DNA of 64,000 nt, from positions 124,001-188,000 of the forward strand of contig NZ_OX267715.1 in NCBI RefSeq assembly GCF_946151075.1. The letters are read 5' to 3'. The notes below the pieces were generated by a model. That model did not search any database and had not been told where the DNA came from. It saw nothing but the letters and a program-made list of their open reading frames with translations. Shown in pieces: positions 37,016-45,746 of the stretch. The DNA comes from Neobacillus sp. Marseille-Q6967. Its GTDB lineage: Bacteria > Bacillota > Bacilli > Bacillales > Cytobacillaceae. The number at the start of each line of letters is the position of its first letter. Position 1 is the first letter of the stretch. The position numbers and the translations under genes are program-made.

Positions 37016-37212
37016 CTTCTTTTTGCTCCTTTCAAGCTATATGCGCTAGTAATTATTATATAAGTCAATGCAGTAAAGATAAAGGATAAAGCAAAAAAAT
37101 TTATTTCCTTTTTTCCCTATAAAATTATTTCAGATGTATCTCGTTTTGAATTCCTATCAGATTTTGGTAGACTTAAATAGGAGAATAACAACATATGAAT
37201 GAGGTTTTTATA

Positions 37213-38049
37213 ATGGAAAAAGAAATTTGGCGGTTTATTGACTCCGGAAATTGCTCACCAGCATTTAATATGGCATTAGACGAAGCATTACTAGATTGGC
37301 ATAGTGAGGGAAGAATTCCACCAATTATTCGCTTTTATGGCTGGGATCCTGCTACATTATCAATCGGCTATTTTCAAAAAGTTGAAAAGGAAATTGATTT
37401 AGACGCCGTAAAGGCCCATGGATTAGGGTTTGTCAGGAGGCCAACAGGAGGCCGCGGTGTCCTTCATGAGCATGAGCTTACTTACAGCGTCATTGTTTCG
37501 GAGGATCATCCTGAAATGCCAAAGACGGTTACAGAAGCCTATCGGGTTATTTCAGAAGGGATATTAAAAGGATTCCATCACTTAGGTCTAGAAGCCTATT
37601 TTGCTGTTCCAAAAACCGATGAGGAAAAGAGTGCTCTAAAAAACCCCCGATCTGCGGTTTGTTTTGATGCTCCGAGTTGGTATGAGCTTGTGGTAGAAGG
37701 CCGGAAGGTAGCAGGTAGTGCCCAGACAAGACAAAAGGGAGTCATCCTCCAGCATGGTTCGATTCTATTGGATTTAGACGAGGACAAACTATTCAGCTTA
37801 TTTAAATATTCAAATGAGCGGGTAAAGGAACGAATGAAATCTGCTTTTAAAAATAAAGCTATTGCCATCAATGAGATTAGTCCAAGAAGAATTTCTCTTG
37901 ACGAAGCAAAGGAAGCTTTTTATAAAGGTTTCGCGGAAGGACTAAATATAGAGCTTCAATCTTATGAATTAAATGAAGAAGAGTTAGCCTACGTTAATAA
38001 AATTGCAAAAGAACGCTATAAAAATGACGAGTGGAATTTTAAAAGATAA
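37213..38049 (+). CDS. lipM: Octanoyltransferase LipM
   Basis: Lipoate/biotin ligase-fold protein of 278 residues that moves octanoate from ACP to GcvH in bacillar lipoate synthesis. Motifs: [30 protein letters not shown], the catalytic Cys in [14 protein letters not shown], and the Lys in [17 protein letters not shown] at 37213 fits the B. subtilis protein and has GAGG 9 nt upstream; an in-frame ATG at 37195 also has AGGAG. Its place after the gcv operon matches its role. Confidence 0.94.
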   Translation: MEKEIWRFIDSGNCSPAFNMALDEALLDWHSEGRIPPIIRFYGWDPATLSIGYFQKVEKEIDLDAVKAHGLGFVRRPTGGRGVLHEHELTYSVIVSEDHPEMPKTVTEAYRVISEGILKGFHHLGLEAYFAVPKTDEEKSALKNPRSAVCFDAPSWYELVVEGRKVAGSAQTRQKGVILQHGSILLDLDEDKLFSLFKYSNERVKERMKSAFKNKAIAINEISPRRISLDEAKEAFYKGFAEGLNIELQSYELNEEELAYVNKIAKERYKNDEWNFKR

Positions 38050-38088
38050 TAAAACAGCGGACACATTTAAATGGTGTCCGCTGTTTAA
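38050..38088. terminator. Convergent terminator lipM / SRPBCC gene
   Basis: AAACAGCGGACAC pairs with GTGTCCGCTGTTT. The T run is better on the minus strand (TTTTATTATC). Confidence 0.85.
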
Positions 38089-38094
38089 GTACTA

Positions 38095-38571
38095 TTATTG
38101 TTTGACTTCCTTAACTGCATCAATATATTTTTCATACCATTTCTTCCATTCATCTTTACGGTCGAAGGTCTTTCCATTTAGCAATGCAGCTATAACATCT
38201 AAACAAACATGCCAGCCGGCTAGATCCTTAGGGGTATGATCTGTAATGGTATGTATTTTTTCAATCAATACGAGTAAGCACCCACCTGATTCTTCTGACA
38301 GCTCAAAACGAATAATGTCTTCGCCCCAGGTGTATTCCAATATGGAATTCATTTGTAATTCGAGAATGGTCATCTCCTCAAAGGTTCCATCTCCCATGTC
38401 AAATTTAATAACCCCGCCCTCACGAAGTTCATCCACTCTAAGTTCGGAAAACCATTTTGGCAGTTTATCATTATCCGTTAAATAAGCCCAAACATCCTCA
38501 ACTGAATGCTTAATATGACGTTCATATGTAGCGGTGTATCCATTTTGGACTTTTTCAATAAATGCTAACAA
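38095..38571 (-). CDS. SRPBCC / AHSA1-domain protein
   Basis: Protein of 158 residues with the AHSA1-like START fold: RHIKHSVEDVWAYLTDNDKLPKWF at the N-terminus, then β strands ending in GGCLLVLIEK and a long C-terminal helix (GWHVCLDVIAALLNGKTF). A hydrophobic ligand or a chaperone-related role is possible; nothing identifies the substrate. TTG start at 38571 behind AAAGGAGG. Confidence 0.82.
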   Translation of the reverse strand: MLAFIEKVQNGYTATYERHIKHSVEDVWAYLTDNDKLPKWFSELRVDELREGGVIKFDMGDGTFEEMTILELQMNSILEYTWGEDIIRFELSEESGGCLLVLIEKIHTITDHTPKDLAGWHVCLDVIAALLNGKTFDRKDEWKKWYEKYIDAVKEVKQ

Positions 38572-38791
38572 ATTTGTAGTTTCCTCCTTTTTTATTCAGT
38601 TTTTCTATTTTTTTATTCTGCATAAACAGGTGAATCCCTTTTATATTGTTTATTTTTCCTTATATTAAAAATCGCAACCTGCGAAATTTGTTAAAATATC
38701 CGGATTTTTGGCGAAAACAATATGATATCTTCTTCTTTCTTTTGTTTCTAGTTGTTTTTATGTTTGACAAATTAGGAGATTTTTGCCTTAA

Positions 38792-38807
38792 TCACAATAT
38801 ATAGTGG
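38792..38807. promoter_or_regulatory. NrdR box 1
   Basis: TCACAATATATAGTGG matches the consensus ACACWATATATWGTGT at 14 of 16 positions. Confidence 0.8.
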
Positions 38808-38824
38808 TGTCGAAAATATTTTCG

Positions 38825-38840
38825 GTACTATATGTTGATT
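38825..38840. promoter_or_regulatory. NrdR box 2 (weak)
   Basis: GTACTATATGTTGATT matches 11 of 16 positions and starts 33 bp after box 1, about three helical turns, the usual paired arrangement. Confidence 0.6.
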
Positions 38841-38909
38841 TCTACTCTAATACTATGATACCTTATGTATATCAAGTCAGCTAGATATAGCAAAACTTAC
38901 TAGAATTTA

Positions 38910-38925
38910 ACACAATATATAGAAT
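38910..38925. promoter_or_regulatory. NrdR box 3 next to the ribosome site
   Basis: ACACAATATATAGAAT matches 14 of 16 positions. It lies only about 20 nt before the start codon, unlike the usual promoter position. Confidence 0.6.
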
Positions 38926-38945
38926 TATTTGAAGGAGTTGTTTTC

Positions 38946-41504
38946 ATGTCTGTAGTTTTTAGACAAAAAATGAATATTGATTTTGAAAGGTTAAATGAGG
39001 ACATCGGCTTGTTTCCCCAGGTGCACCCAGTAACCCCAGATATGAAGATAACCCACAAAGGTGTATCACGTTTGGTAATGTTGGACCGTTACACCTTCAA
39101 AGACACTGCAAAAATTACCCTTACAAATGGCGACTTTGTTGTACTCACGATAAAAGAGGATCCAAAATTCCCGGCACGCGGTCTTGGATACATCATGGAA
39201 ATAGATTGGGAGAGTAAGAAAGCAAAGGTTTTAGTGGAAGAGGAATTTAGAAGTGTGCTTGATGACCCGGAAGAATCTACGACAGGAGTAATCTTGCGGT
39301 CTTTAGATGTGATTGAAAAGCCGTTAGAGCTTTTTTATGAGCAAATTGCGAAGCGAAATGCGACTGGCCTAGCCTCTGTAGAGGAAACGGAAGAAAAGCG
39401 TAGAGAGTGGACAGATAAGTTTTATCAAGAACTTGTTAATTTGAACTTCATTCCTGCAGGCCGTGTTTTGTATGGTGCAGGAGCTGAAACAGACGTAACT
39501 TATTTCAATTGTTACGTAATGCCTTTTGTTCCAGACTCAAGGGAAGGGATTTCTGATCACCGGAAGCAGGTAATGGAGATCATGAGCCGCGGCGGCGGTG
39601 TTGGAACAAACGGTTCAACCTTACGCCCGCGCAACACCTTGGCAAGAGGCGTAAATGGTAAATCATCTGGTTCGGTTTCATGGTTGGATGATATTGCAAA
39701 ATTAACTCACTTGGTTGAACAGGGTGGGTCGCGCAGGGGTGCGCAGATGATCATGCTGGCGGACTGGCATCCGGATATTATTGAATTTATAATTTCAAAA
39801 ATGCAAAACCCAAGAATATTACGATTCTTAATTGAAAATACAAATGATGAAACGATTAAGAAGCATGCGAAGGATAAACTCAAACTTACTCCTTTAACGG
39901 CACAAGAAAGAGCAATGTATCAAGGAATCGTTAATTACAAGGTTATTCCAGGCTTAGGCGGTTTTGATGAAAACATCATTGCTGAGGCGGAAGAAAAACT
40001 TAAGACTGGCGGTAATTACACTGTCCATAATCCAGAGTTCCTTACAGGAGCAAATATCTCGATCTGTTTAACAAAGGAATTTATGGAAGCAGTTGAAACA
40101 GATGGTGAATATGATCTTCGTTTCCCTTATGTAGAAATTTACAATGAAGAGGAAATGAAAGCTTATAATGAAGAATGGCATAAAGTCGGTGACGTTCGTG
40201 AGTGGGAGAAGCAAGGTCACAAAGTTAGAGTTTACAAGAAAATCAAAGCAAAAGAACTTTGGAACTTAATCAACATCTGCGCAACCTACTCAGCAGAACC
40301 AGGAATTTTCTTTATCGATAACGCTAACGACATGACAAATGCCAAAGCATATGGCCAACAAGTCGTTGCCACAAATCCATGTGGAGAGCAGCCTCTCGCA
40401 CCATATTCTGTATGTAACCTTGCAGCTGTTAACTTAGCAGAAATGGCTGATAAGGAAACTAAAACAGTTGATTTTGAAAAATTAAAGAAGACAGTAGCAG
40501 TTGGCGTCCGCATGCAGGATAACGTTATCAACGCTACTCCATACTTCTTGGAAGAAAACAAAAAACAAGCCCTTGGTGAGCGCCGTGTAGGCTTAGGAGT
40601 AATGGGATTACATGATCTCCTAATCTACTGTGAAACCGAGTACGGTTCAGAAAAAGGTAATCAGCTTGTTGATCAAGTTTTCGAAACAATAGCAACTACG
40701 GCCTATAGAACTTCAGTCGAGTTAGCGAAAGAAAAGGGGAGTTTCCCATTCTTAAACGGTGAAACAGAAGAAGAAACAAACCGTTTACGACAAGCTTTCA
40801 TCGATACAGGTTATATGAAGAAAATGCCGGAAGACATTCGTGAATCAATTTTAGAAAATGGAATAAGAAATTCTCATCTACTAACTGTTGCTCCTACGGG
40901 ATCCACTGGAACGATGGTTGGGGTTTCCACAGGATTAGAACCTTATTTCTCATTCTCATATTTCCGTAGCGGTCGACTTGGAAAATTCATTGAAGTAAAA
41001 GCTGATATCGTTCAAGAGTATTTGGATCAGCACCCGGAAGCTGATCCTAATAACCTGCCAGATTGGTTTGTTACAGCAATGGAGCTTGCACCAGAGGCCC
41101 ATGCAGATGTTCAATGTGTGATTCAGCGCTGGATTGATAGCTCGATTAGTAAGACTGTTAACGCACCAAAAGGCTACAGTGTTGAACAAGTTGAAAAAGT
41201 ATATGAGCGCTTATACCGCGGCGGTGCAAAAGGTGGTACTGTCTATGTGGATGGGTCACGTGATTCTCAAGTTCTTACACTCAAAGCGGAAGAAAACACA
41301 AGTGAACAATTATCAATATTTGATGATAAGCCAAAACAGCATGTTGTTCTAGTTGATACTATTAGTGATCTTCGTTCAACTGATGTAACAATCGGATCTG
41401 AAGTTGGCAACACATGCCCTGTCTGCCGCAAAGGAAAAGTAAAAGAAATTGGCGGATGTAATACATGCAGCAACTGCGGCACACAACTTAAGTGTGGATT
41501 ATAA
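38946..41504 (+). CDS. nrdJ: Class II (adenosylcobalamin-dependent) ribonucleotide reductase
   Basis: Enzyme of 852 residues that makes deoxyribonucleotides using a B12-generated thiyl radical, so it works with or without oxygen. Landmarks: NCY at about residue 189 (redox Cys), NPCGEQ with the radical Cys near residue 479, and APTGSTGTMVGVSTGLEP. The C-terminal tail has CPVCRKG and CNTCSNCGTQLKCGL, a zinc-ribbon-like end plus transfer cysteines. It is alone, without nrdEF nearby. NrdR boxes precede it and GAAGGAG supplies the ribosome site. Confidence 0.94.
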   Translation: MSVVFRQKMNIDFERLNEDIGLFPQVHPVTPDMKITHKGVSRLVMLDRYTFKDTAKITLTNGDFVVLTIKEDPKFPARGLGYIMEIDWESKKAKVLVEEEFRSVLDDPEESTTGVILRSLDVIEKPLELFYEQIAKRNATGLASVEETEEKRREWTDKFYQELVNLNFIPAGRVLYGAGAETDVTYFNCYVMPFVPDSREGISDHRKQVMEIMSRGGGVGTNGSTLRPRNTLARGVNGKSSGSVSWLDDIAKLTHLVEQGGSRRGAQMIMLADWHPDIIEFIISKMQNPRILRFLIENTNDETIKKHAKDKLKLTPLTAQERAMYQGIVNYKVIPGLGGFDENIIAEAEEKLKTGGNYTVHNPEFLTGANISICLTKEFMEAVETDGEYDLRFPYVEIYNEEEMKAYNEEWHKVGDVREWEKQGHKVRVYKKIKAKELWNLINICATYSAEPGIFFIDNANDMTNAKAYGQQVVATNPCGEQPLAPYSVCNLAAVNLAEMADKETKTVDFEKLKKTVAVGVRMQDNVINATPYFLEENKKQALGERRVGLGVMGLHDLLIYCETEYGSEKGNQLVDQVFETIATTAYRTSVELAKEKGSFPFLNGETEEETNRLRQAFIDTGYMKKMPEDIRESILENGIRNSHLLTVAPTGSTGTMVGVSTGLEPYFSFSYFRSGRLGKFIEVKADIVQEYLDQHPEADPNNLPDWFVTAMELAPEAHADVQCVIQRWIDSSISKTVNAPKGYSVEQVEKVYERLYRGGAKGGTVYVDGSRDSQVLTLKAEENTSEQLSIFDDKPKQHVVLVDTISDLRSTDVTIGSEVGNTCPVCRKGKVKEIGGCNTCSNCGTQLKCGL

Positions 41505-41507
41505 TAA

Positions 41508-41548
41508 AAACAAATCGAGGGTGTCCCAAAGGGCACCCTCATTGTTTT
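41508..41548 (+). terminator. Terminator of nrdJ
   Basis: GAGGGTGTCC pairs with GGGCACCCTC, with flanking ACAA/TTGT and a T run. Confidence 0.9.
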
Positions 41549-41627
41549 TATCATTTTAAAATTTATGGATCCTCACTATTTACATCTGTGGGGTTCGTAT
41601 CACTCATCATTCCGTTGTAAAGAAAGA

Positions 41628-41681
41628 ATGTAGAGTCCTTTAAAAAGAATAGTTGTCGCAAAATTGTCGAATTCTCTACAT
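41628..41681. repeat. Inverted repeat upstream of the CcdA-like gene
   Basis: ATGTAGAG (41628–41635) and CTCTACAT (41674–41681) are perfect 8-nt arms 38 nt apart. The loop holds two GTTGTCGC/ATTGTCGA-like words. It may be a regulatory site of the next gene. Confidence 0.35.
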
Positions 41682-41752
41682 ACTATCTTCATATCACACA
41701 TTTACTCTTGTTATAGTATTAGATAGTAGAACTCTAAAAATCAGGTGATCCT

Positions 41753-42487
41753 ATGTATACTGTAATGAGTCAATTCAGTTCATATTTAAGCAAACCGTTT
41801 TTTATCATGGCCAACAGCTTAGAGTCATGGCCGATTGTTTTTGCCTTGTTATTAGGTATGGTAGGGGCTTTGGCACCCTGTCAGCTCACAGGGAACATCA
41901 GCGCCCTTACACTCTATGGAAACCGTTCCGTCCAAAGGAAAATCGTTTGGAAGGACGTTTTCAGCTATACCCTCGGTAAGGTGGTGGCTTTCTCTTTATT
42001 AGGGGCCCTTGTATGGGTACTGGGAAGAGAGATTCAGGAAAATCTTACACTTTATTTTCCTTGGATCCACAAGATTATGGGCCCGTTACTAATCATAGTC
42101 GGGATTTATATGCTGGGATTCATTAAACTAACAGGAACAATTAACCTCTTTAAAGGTTCAGAAGAATATCACCACGAAACACCTTTTGGTTCATTCATGC
42201 TCGGATTTAGTTTTTCTCTGGCATTCTGTCCCACCATGTTTATCTTGTTTTTTGTTACGTTAATGCCGGTTGTTTTATCCAGTTCATACGGATTTATTCT
42301 CCCATCCCTGTTCGCCCTGGGCACTGCATTGCCTCTTATTGTCTTTATCTTTCTTATCTGGTACTTAGGCGGTGGGGGAGTATTGATGAAAAGAGGGAGG
42401 AAGTTCGGTATATGGATTCAAAGATTTTCAGGGGGGTTAATGTTGATTTTGGGAATTCTTGATACTGTAACATATTGGTCATTATAA
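41753..42487 (+). CDS. CcdA/DsbD- or TauE/SafE-like membrane protein
   Basis: Membrane protein of 244 residues with six hydrophobic segments. Two half-repeats each carry one Cys-Pro or Pro-Cys motif: GALAPCQLTGN near residue 42 and SLAFCPTMF near residue 158. That pattern is typical of the DsbD/CcdA superfamily and related TauE/SafE or metal-handling transporters. The paired Cys could pass reducing equivalents across the membrane. The ribosome site AGGTGATC fits ATG 41753. A remnant metal-binding domain lies just downstream, hinting at a copper-linked role. Confidence 0.72.
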   Translation: MYTVMSQFSSYLSKPFFIMANSLESWPIVFALLLGMVGALAPCQLTGNISALTLYGNRSVQRKIVWKDVFSYTLGKVVAFSLLGALVWVLGREIQENLTLYFPWIHKIMGPLLIIVGIYMLGFIKLTGTINLFKGSEEYHHETPFGSFMLGFSFSLAFCPTMFILFFVTLMPVVLSSSYGFILPSLFALGTALPLIVFIFLIWYLGGGGVLMKRGRKFGIWIQRFSGGLMLILGILDTVTYWSL

Positions 42488-42561
42488 TTTGTTGAACAAA
42501 TCGTAAATTAAAGAAACGATAGATGACCAAGGGTACGATGTAAAGTAAATAGTAAGAATGT

Positions 42562-42592
42562 AAAGGCTGACACATAATTGTCAGCCTTTTTC
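42562..42592 (+). terminator. Terminator of the CcdA-like gene
   Basis: AAAGGCTGACA pairs with TGTCAGCCTTT, followed by T. Confidence 0.9.
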
Positions 42593-42636
42593 TCTTTTTG
42601 CACTGTTGCTAGCTAGTATTCTTATTGTAGTAAGGA

Positions 42637-42798
42637 TTAACCAAAAGCAGGGTGAACGACAGCATCTGCAATGAAAATGCCGATCCACCTATACTTATCA
42701 GAACTTTCTATACTGTATCCGACACTTTGGATTGCGGTTTTCATTTGATACATACTGCACAAATTATCATCATATTCAATTTCAGCAAATTGTCCGCT
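42637..42798 (-). pseudogene. Remnant of a heavy-metal-associated (HMA) domain protein
   Basis: An open minus-strand frame without a start codon reads GQFAEIEYDDNLCSMYQMKT, then AIQSVGYSIESSDKYRWIG, then IFIADAVVHPAFG and a stop. It resembles the last β-α-β part of an HMA fold (VxVEYDxxxxxxxxIxxAIxxxGY) followed by a possible start of a membrane helix. The N-terminal half with the CxxC metal motif is missing and an in-frame stop lies directly upstream. It may derive from an HMA–CcdA-like fusion. Confidence 0.45.
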
Positions 42799-42819
42799 TC
42801 ATTCCCATAAATTTCCCTG

Positions 42820-42856
42820 CCTTTCCTACACTAAGATAGGTCAAGTATAGGAAAGG
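42820..42856. repeat. Inverted repeat upstream of splB
   Basis: CCTTTCCTACAC (42820–42831) pairs with GTATAGGAAAGG (42845–42856), 11 of 12 matching, loop 13 nt, no T run. It lies about 87 nt before splB and could be an operator or mRNA hairpin. Confidence 0.5.
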
Positions 42857-42942
42857 AATATATTGATAATATAAGAAACAAATCACTAAAGTGAACATTT
42901 TAAGACAAAATAAAAATATAAAAAAAGAAAAGAGGGATGAAG

Positions 42943-43968
42943 TTGGACCCCTTTACACCACAGTTGATCTTCTTTGAACCAAAGGCATTAGAATATCCTC
43001 TTGGACAAGAACTAAAGGAAAAATTTGAAAAGATGGGGCTGGAAATCCGTGAGACCACCTCGCATAACCAGGTGAGGGGAATTCCCGGTGATAATGAGTT
43101 CCAAAAATATCGAAATGCTAAATCTACGTTGGTCGTAGGCATCCGTAAAACACTAAAATTCGATACCTCTAAGCCATCAGCTGAATATGCCATTCCACTT
43201 GCAACAGGCTGTATGGGGCATTGCCATTATTGCTATTTGCAAACAACGCTTGGAAGTAAGCCTTACATTCGAACTTACGTGAATCTTGAAGATATTTTTG
43301 AGCAGGCACAAAAATATATGGATGAACGAGCACCGGAAATCACACGGTTTGAAGCTGCCTGTACATCTGACATTGTCGGGTTAGATCATTTGACCCATTC
43401 TTTAAAAAAGACCATTGAGTTTATGGGGCAAACAGAGTTCGGGCAATTACGATTCGTGACAAAATATCATCACGTCGATCATCTTCTTGATGCGAATCAC
43501 AACGGGAGAACTCGATTTCGCTTTAGTGTAAATTCCCGTTATGTCATTAATAACTTTGAGCCGGGTACTTCATCTTTTGAAGAAAGGCTTCAGGCAGCTA
43601 GGAAAGTAGCAAAAGCAGATTATCCATTAGGATTTATTGTCGCTCCGCTTTATCGGCATGAAGGGTGGGAAGAAGGCTATCGTGAGCTCTTTGAGAGATT
43701 AAGTGAGGAATTATCCGGGATTACCATACCCGACCTGACATTTGAATTAATACAGCATCGATTTACGAAACCAGCAAAAAATGTAATTGCTAAGCGTTAT
43801 CCAAAAACAAAACTTGAAATGGATGAAGAAAAACGGAAATATAAATGGGGAAGATATGGTATAGGGAAGTATGTCTATCCCGATGAAGAGGCCCGTGAAT
43901 TAGAAAGCACCATTCGCCGGTATGTCGAAGAATACTTTCCAACTGCAACCGTACAATACTTTACGTAA
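42943..43968 (+). CDS. splB: Spore photoproduct lyase
   Basis: Radical SAM enzyme of 341 residues that repairs the spore photoproduct (5-thyminyl-5,6-dihydrothymine) during germination. The cluster motif is CMGHCHYC (CX3CX2C, near residue 89). The conserved H-donor Cys is in EAACTSDIVG. FVTKYHHVDHLL and the C-terminal KWGRYGIGKYVYPDEE match SplB. TTG at 42943 aligns with the B. subtilis N-terminus and has GAGGG 6 nt upstream; ATG at 42937 would leave no spacing. splA is absent. Confidence 0.95.
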   Translation: MDPFTPQLIFFEPKALEYPLGQELKEKFEKMGLEIRETTSHNQVRGIPGDNEFQKYRNAKSTLVVGIRKTLKFDTSKPSAEYAIPLATGCMGHCHYCYLQTTLGSKPYIRTYVNLEDIFEQAQKYMDERAPEITRFEAACTSDIVGLDHLTHSLKKTIEFMGQTEFGQLRFVTKYHHVDHLLDANHNGRTRFRFSVNSRYVINNFEPGTSSFEERLQAARKVAKADYPLGFIVAPLYRHEGWEEGYRELFERLSEELSGITIPDLTFELIQHRFTKPAKNVIAKRYPKTKLEMDEEKRKYKWGRYGIGKYVYPDEEARELESTIRRYVEEYFPTATVQYFT

Positions 43969-44061
43969 AAATTAATTTCTTTTTTTGCCTGTACACCGTA
44001 CTAATTTTATGCATAGCCGCTTAAAGATGTAACAATGAGTTCACCTTTAGGAGTGGCTGCC

Positions 44062-44946
44062 ATGAAAATCGACGGTGTGTTTTCAGGGGGAGGAATTAAA
44101 GGATTTGCGCTTGTGGGCGCCTATCAAGAAATTGAAAAAAGAGGTTTTCAATTTGAAAGAGTTGCAGGCACAAGTGCAGGTTCAATTGTGGCTGCCTTAA
44201 TTGCTGCCGGTTATCGAAGTCATGAAATTGATAACCTTTTGGTTGAACTGGATCTCACAAAGTTTCTGGATGCAAGGAAAACCATTATCCCTTTTCCATT
44301 TGCAAGATGGCTGTTTGTTTATTGGAAACTTGGATTATATAAAGGAAATGAACTGGAAAAATGGATGGGTGAAAAATTGGCTGCGAAGGGACTGCGGACT
44401 TTCTCTGATTTACCGCCGCAAACACTGCGGGTTATCGCATCAGATTTATCCAACGGCCAACTTGTTGTCTTACCTGATGATCTTGTCAAATATGGAATAT
44501 CCCCAGGATCATTTTCCATCGCGAAGGCAATCCGAATGAGCTGCAGCATTCCGTACTTTTTTGAGCCTGTTAAATTGAAATCAATGGATGGAACAAATGT
44601 GATTGTAGATGGCGGGGTATTAAGCAACTTCCCGATGTGGCTATTTGACCGTGAGAATGTTCAAAAGTTAAGGCCCGTCCTAGGAATTAAATTAAGTCAG
44701 AATGAGCACGAGCATGAAAAGCATAAAATTAAAAATGCAATACAGTTATTTGGTGCACTATTTGAAACGATGAAAGACGCTCATGACTCAAGATATATAT
44801 CAAGGAGGCACGAGCGAAATATTATCTTTATTCCCACAGACGGTATTATGGCCACAGAGTTTCACCTGACAGAAGAAAAAAAACAGGAATTATTGGATTT
44901 AGGGAGAGGGGCAGCGGAAAAGTTTTTTAAATCTTGGTGTTATTAA
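44062..44946 (+). CDS. yqhO: Patatin-like phospholipase YqhO
   Basis: Protein of 294 residues. Oxyanion motif SGGGIKGFALVG (residues 8–19), nucleophile GTSAG near residue 37, and catalytic Asp in VDGGVLSNFP form the Ser-Asp dyad of patatins. It probably cleaves lipid acyl esters. AGGAG with 8 nt spacing supports ATG 44062. Confidence 0.9.
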   Translation: MKIDGVFSGGGIKGFALVGAYQEIEKRGFQFERVAGTSAGSIVAALIAAGYRSHEIDNLLVELDLTKFLDARKTIIPFPFARWLFVYWKLGLYKGNELEKWMGEKLAAKGLRTFSDLPPQTLRVIASDLSNGQLVVLPDDLVKYGISPGSFSIAKAIRMSCSIPYFFEPVKLKSMDGTNVIVDGGVLSNFPMWLFDRENVQKLRPVLGIKLSQNEHEHEKHKIKNAIQLFGALFETMKDAHDSRYISRRHERNIIFIPTDGIMATEFHLTEEKKQELLDLGRGAAEKFFKSWCY

Positions 44947-44960
44947 AATGTAAATCAAAT

Positions 44961-44996
44961 AAAAAAATCGAGCGTTACAACGACGCCCGATTTTTC
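44961..44996. terminator. Convergent terminator yqhO / yqhP
   Basis: AATCGAGCGT pairs with ACGCCCGATT with one mismatch; A and T runs flank it on both strands. Confidence 0.75.
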
Positions 44997-45352
44997 TTTT
45001 TGCCTTTTTTTCCATCGATAACGGTTAGATGAGCTGGGGATTTCTTTTTTGCCTTCTTCTTCAAAGAGGTCAGCGGTCCAATAGAAGAGCTCTTTGCCTG
45101 TGATTCACCGCTTTTATGCTGCATTCGTTTTTTAGATCTTTTTGCTGCTCTAATAAATGCCTGCTGCTCTTTCTTCTGAGGATTTGCTTTACTCAAATAT
45201 CTAAAAATAAAGTATATGGCGACACCGACTAATGCGAAGACAGCCAAACTCTGAAGAAAACCAACGGGATTTTTAGTAAATGCTCCAATTAGGCCAATAA
45301 TCCCCAAAATAATTACACTACCAACCAAAGGAACGGATATCCGATTTTTCAA
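44975..45352 (-). CDS. yqhP: SA1362-family membrane protein YqhP
   Basis: Protein of 125 residues. Two hydrophobic segments (VPLVGSVIILGIIGLIGAF and FLQSLAVFALVGVAIYFIF) are followed by a very Lys-rich tail (KKKAKKKSP, KKGKKKNRASL). Function unknown. A TTG start at 45352 lies 8 nt behind GGGAGGTG. B. subtilis yqhP has the same neighbours. Confidence 0.8.
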   Translation of the reverse strand: MKNRISVPLVGSVIILGIIGLIGAFTKNPVGFLQSLAVFALVGVAIYFIFRYLSKANPQKKEQQAFIRAAKRSKKRMQHKSGESQAKSSSIGPLTSLKKKAKKKSPAHLTVIDGKKGKKKNRASL

Positions 45353-45746
45353 GAAAAGCCACCTCCCTAAGAGCATCTTAAGCATTTTTTTTATCTTTTA
45401 AACCTTAAAAGACTATTTCTTCAGTTTTTAATCCTGTTTCTGTCGCTCAAGTTATTAATTACTTTATGCTGAGCTCCATGATATTGAAATACTCTTTTTA
45501 TCACAGGGGTCAAAGAAACAAAATAAATATAGGAAAGTAAAAGTAAATTTACCAAATTTAAAAAAGTTTTATGTACTTAATTTTATTCTACTTCAGATGA
45601 GAAAAAACCTCTATGATGACATAATATTTCTAATTAAAAAGTTTCGCCGTATTCTATGAAAGGGATTGGAAATCTTAGGGCATAATATTGTCCAATGGGA
45701 TTAATGATAACTTAATAAATGACTACATTTAAGGGAGGACATAAGG
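45353..45746. other. 394-nt gap between yqhP and yqhR
   Basis: AT-rich divergent promoter region. I see no small gene, riboswitch or clear operator. In B. subtilis yqhQ occupies this place; no remnant of it is recognisable. Confidence 0.5.

Larger units (their letters stand above)
38572..38945 (+). other. 374-nt gap upstream of nrdJ
   Basis: AT-rich and non-coding. It holds three NrdR boxes listed separately. I looked for a cobalamin riboswitch (B12 box GCCACUG and its helices) and did not see one, although the downstream enzyme needs adenosylcobalamin. Confidence 0.6.
42488..42942 (+). other. 455-nt gap between the CcdA-like gene and splB
   Basis: No intact gene. It contains a terminator (42562–42592), an HMA-domain remnant on the minus strand (42637–42798) and an inverted repeat (42820–42856), each listed separately. 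Confidence 0.6.

Noticed and set aside
38572..38945. Cobalamin riboswitch before nrdJ
   Set aside because: No B12 box or characteristic helices were visible in the leader.
44035..44061. Upstream ATG for yqhO
   Set aside because: It has no ribosome site and overlaps the AGGAG that serves ATG 44062.
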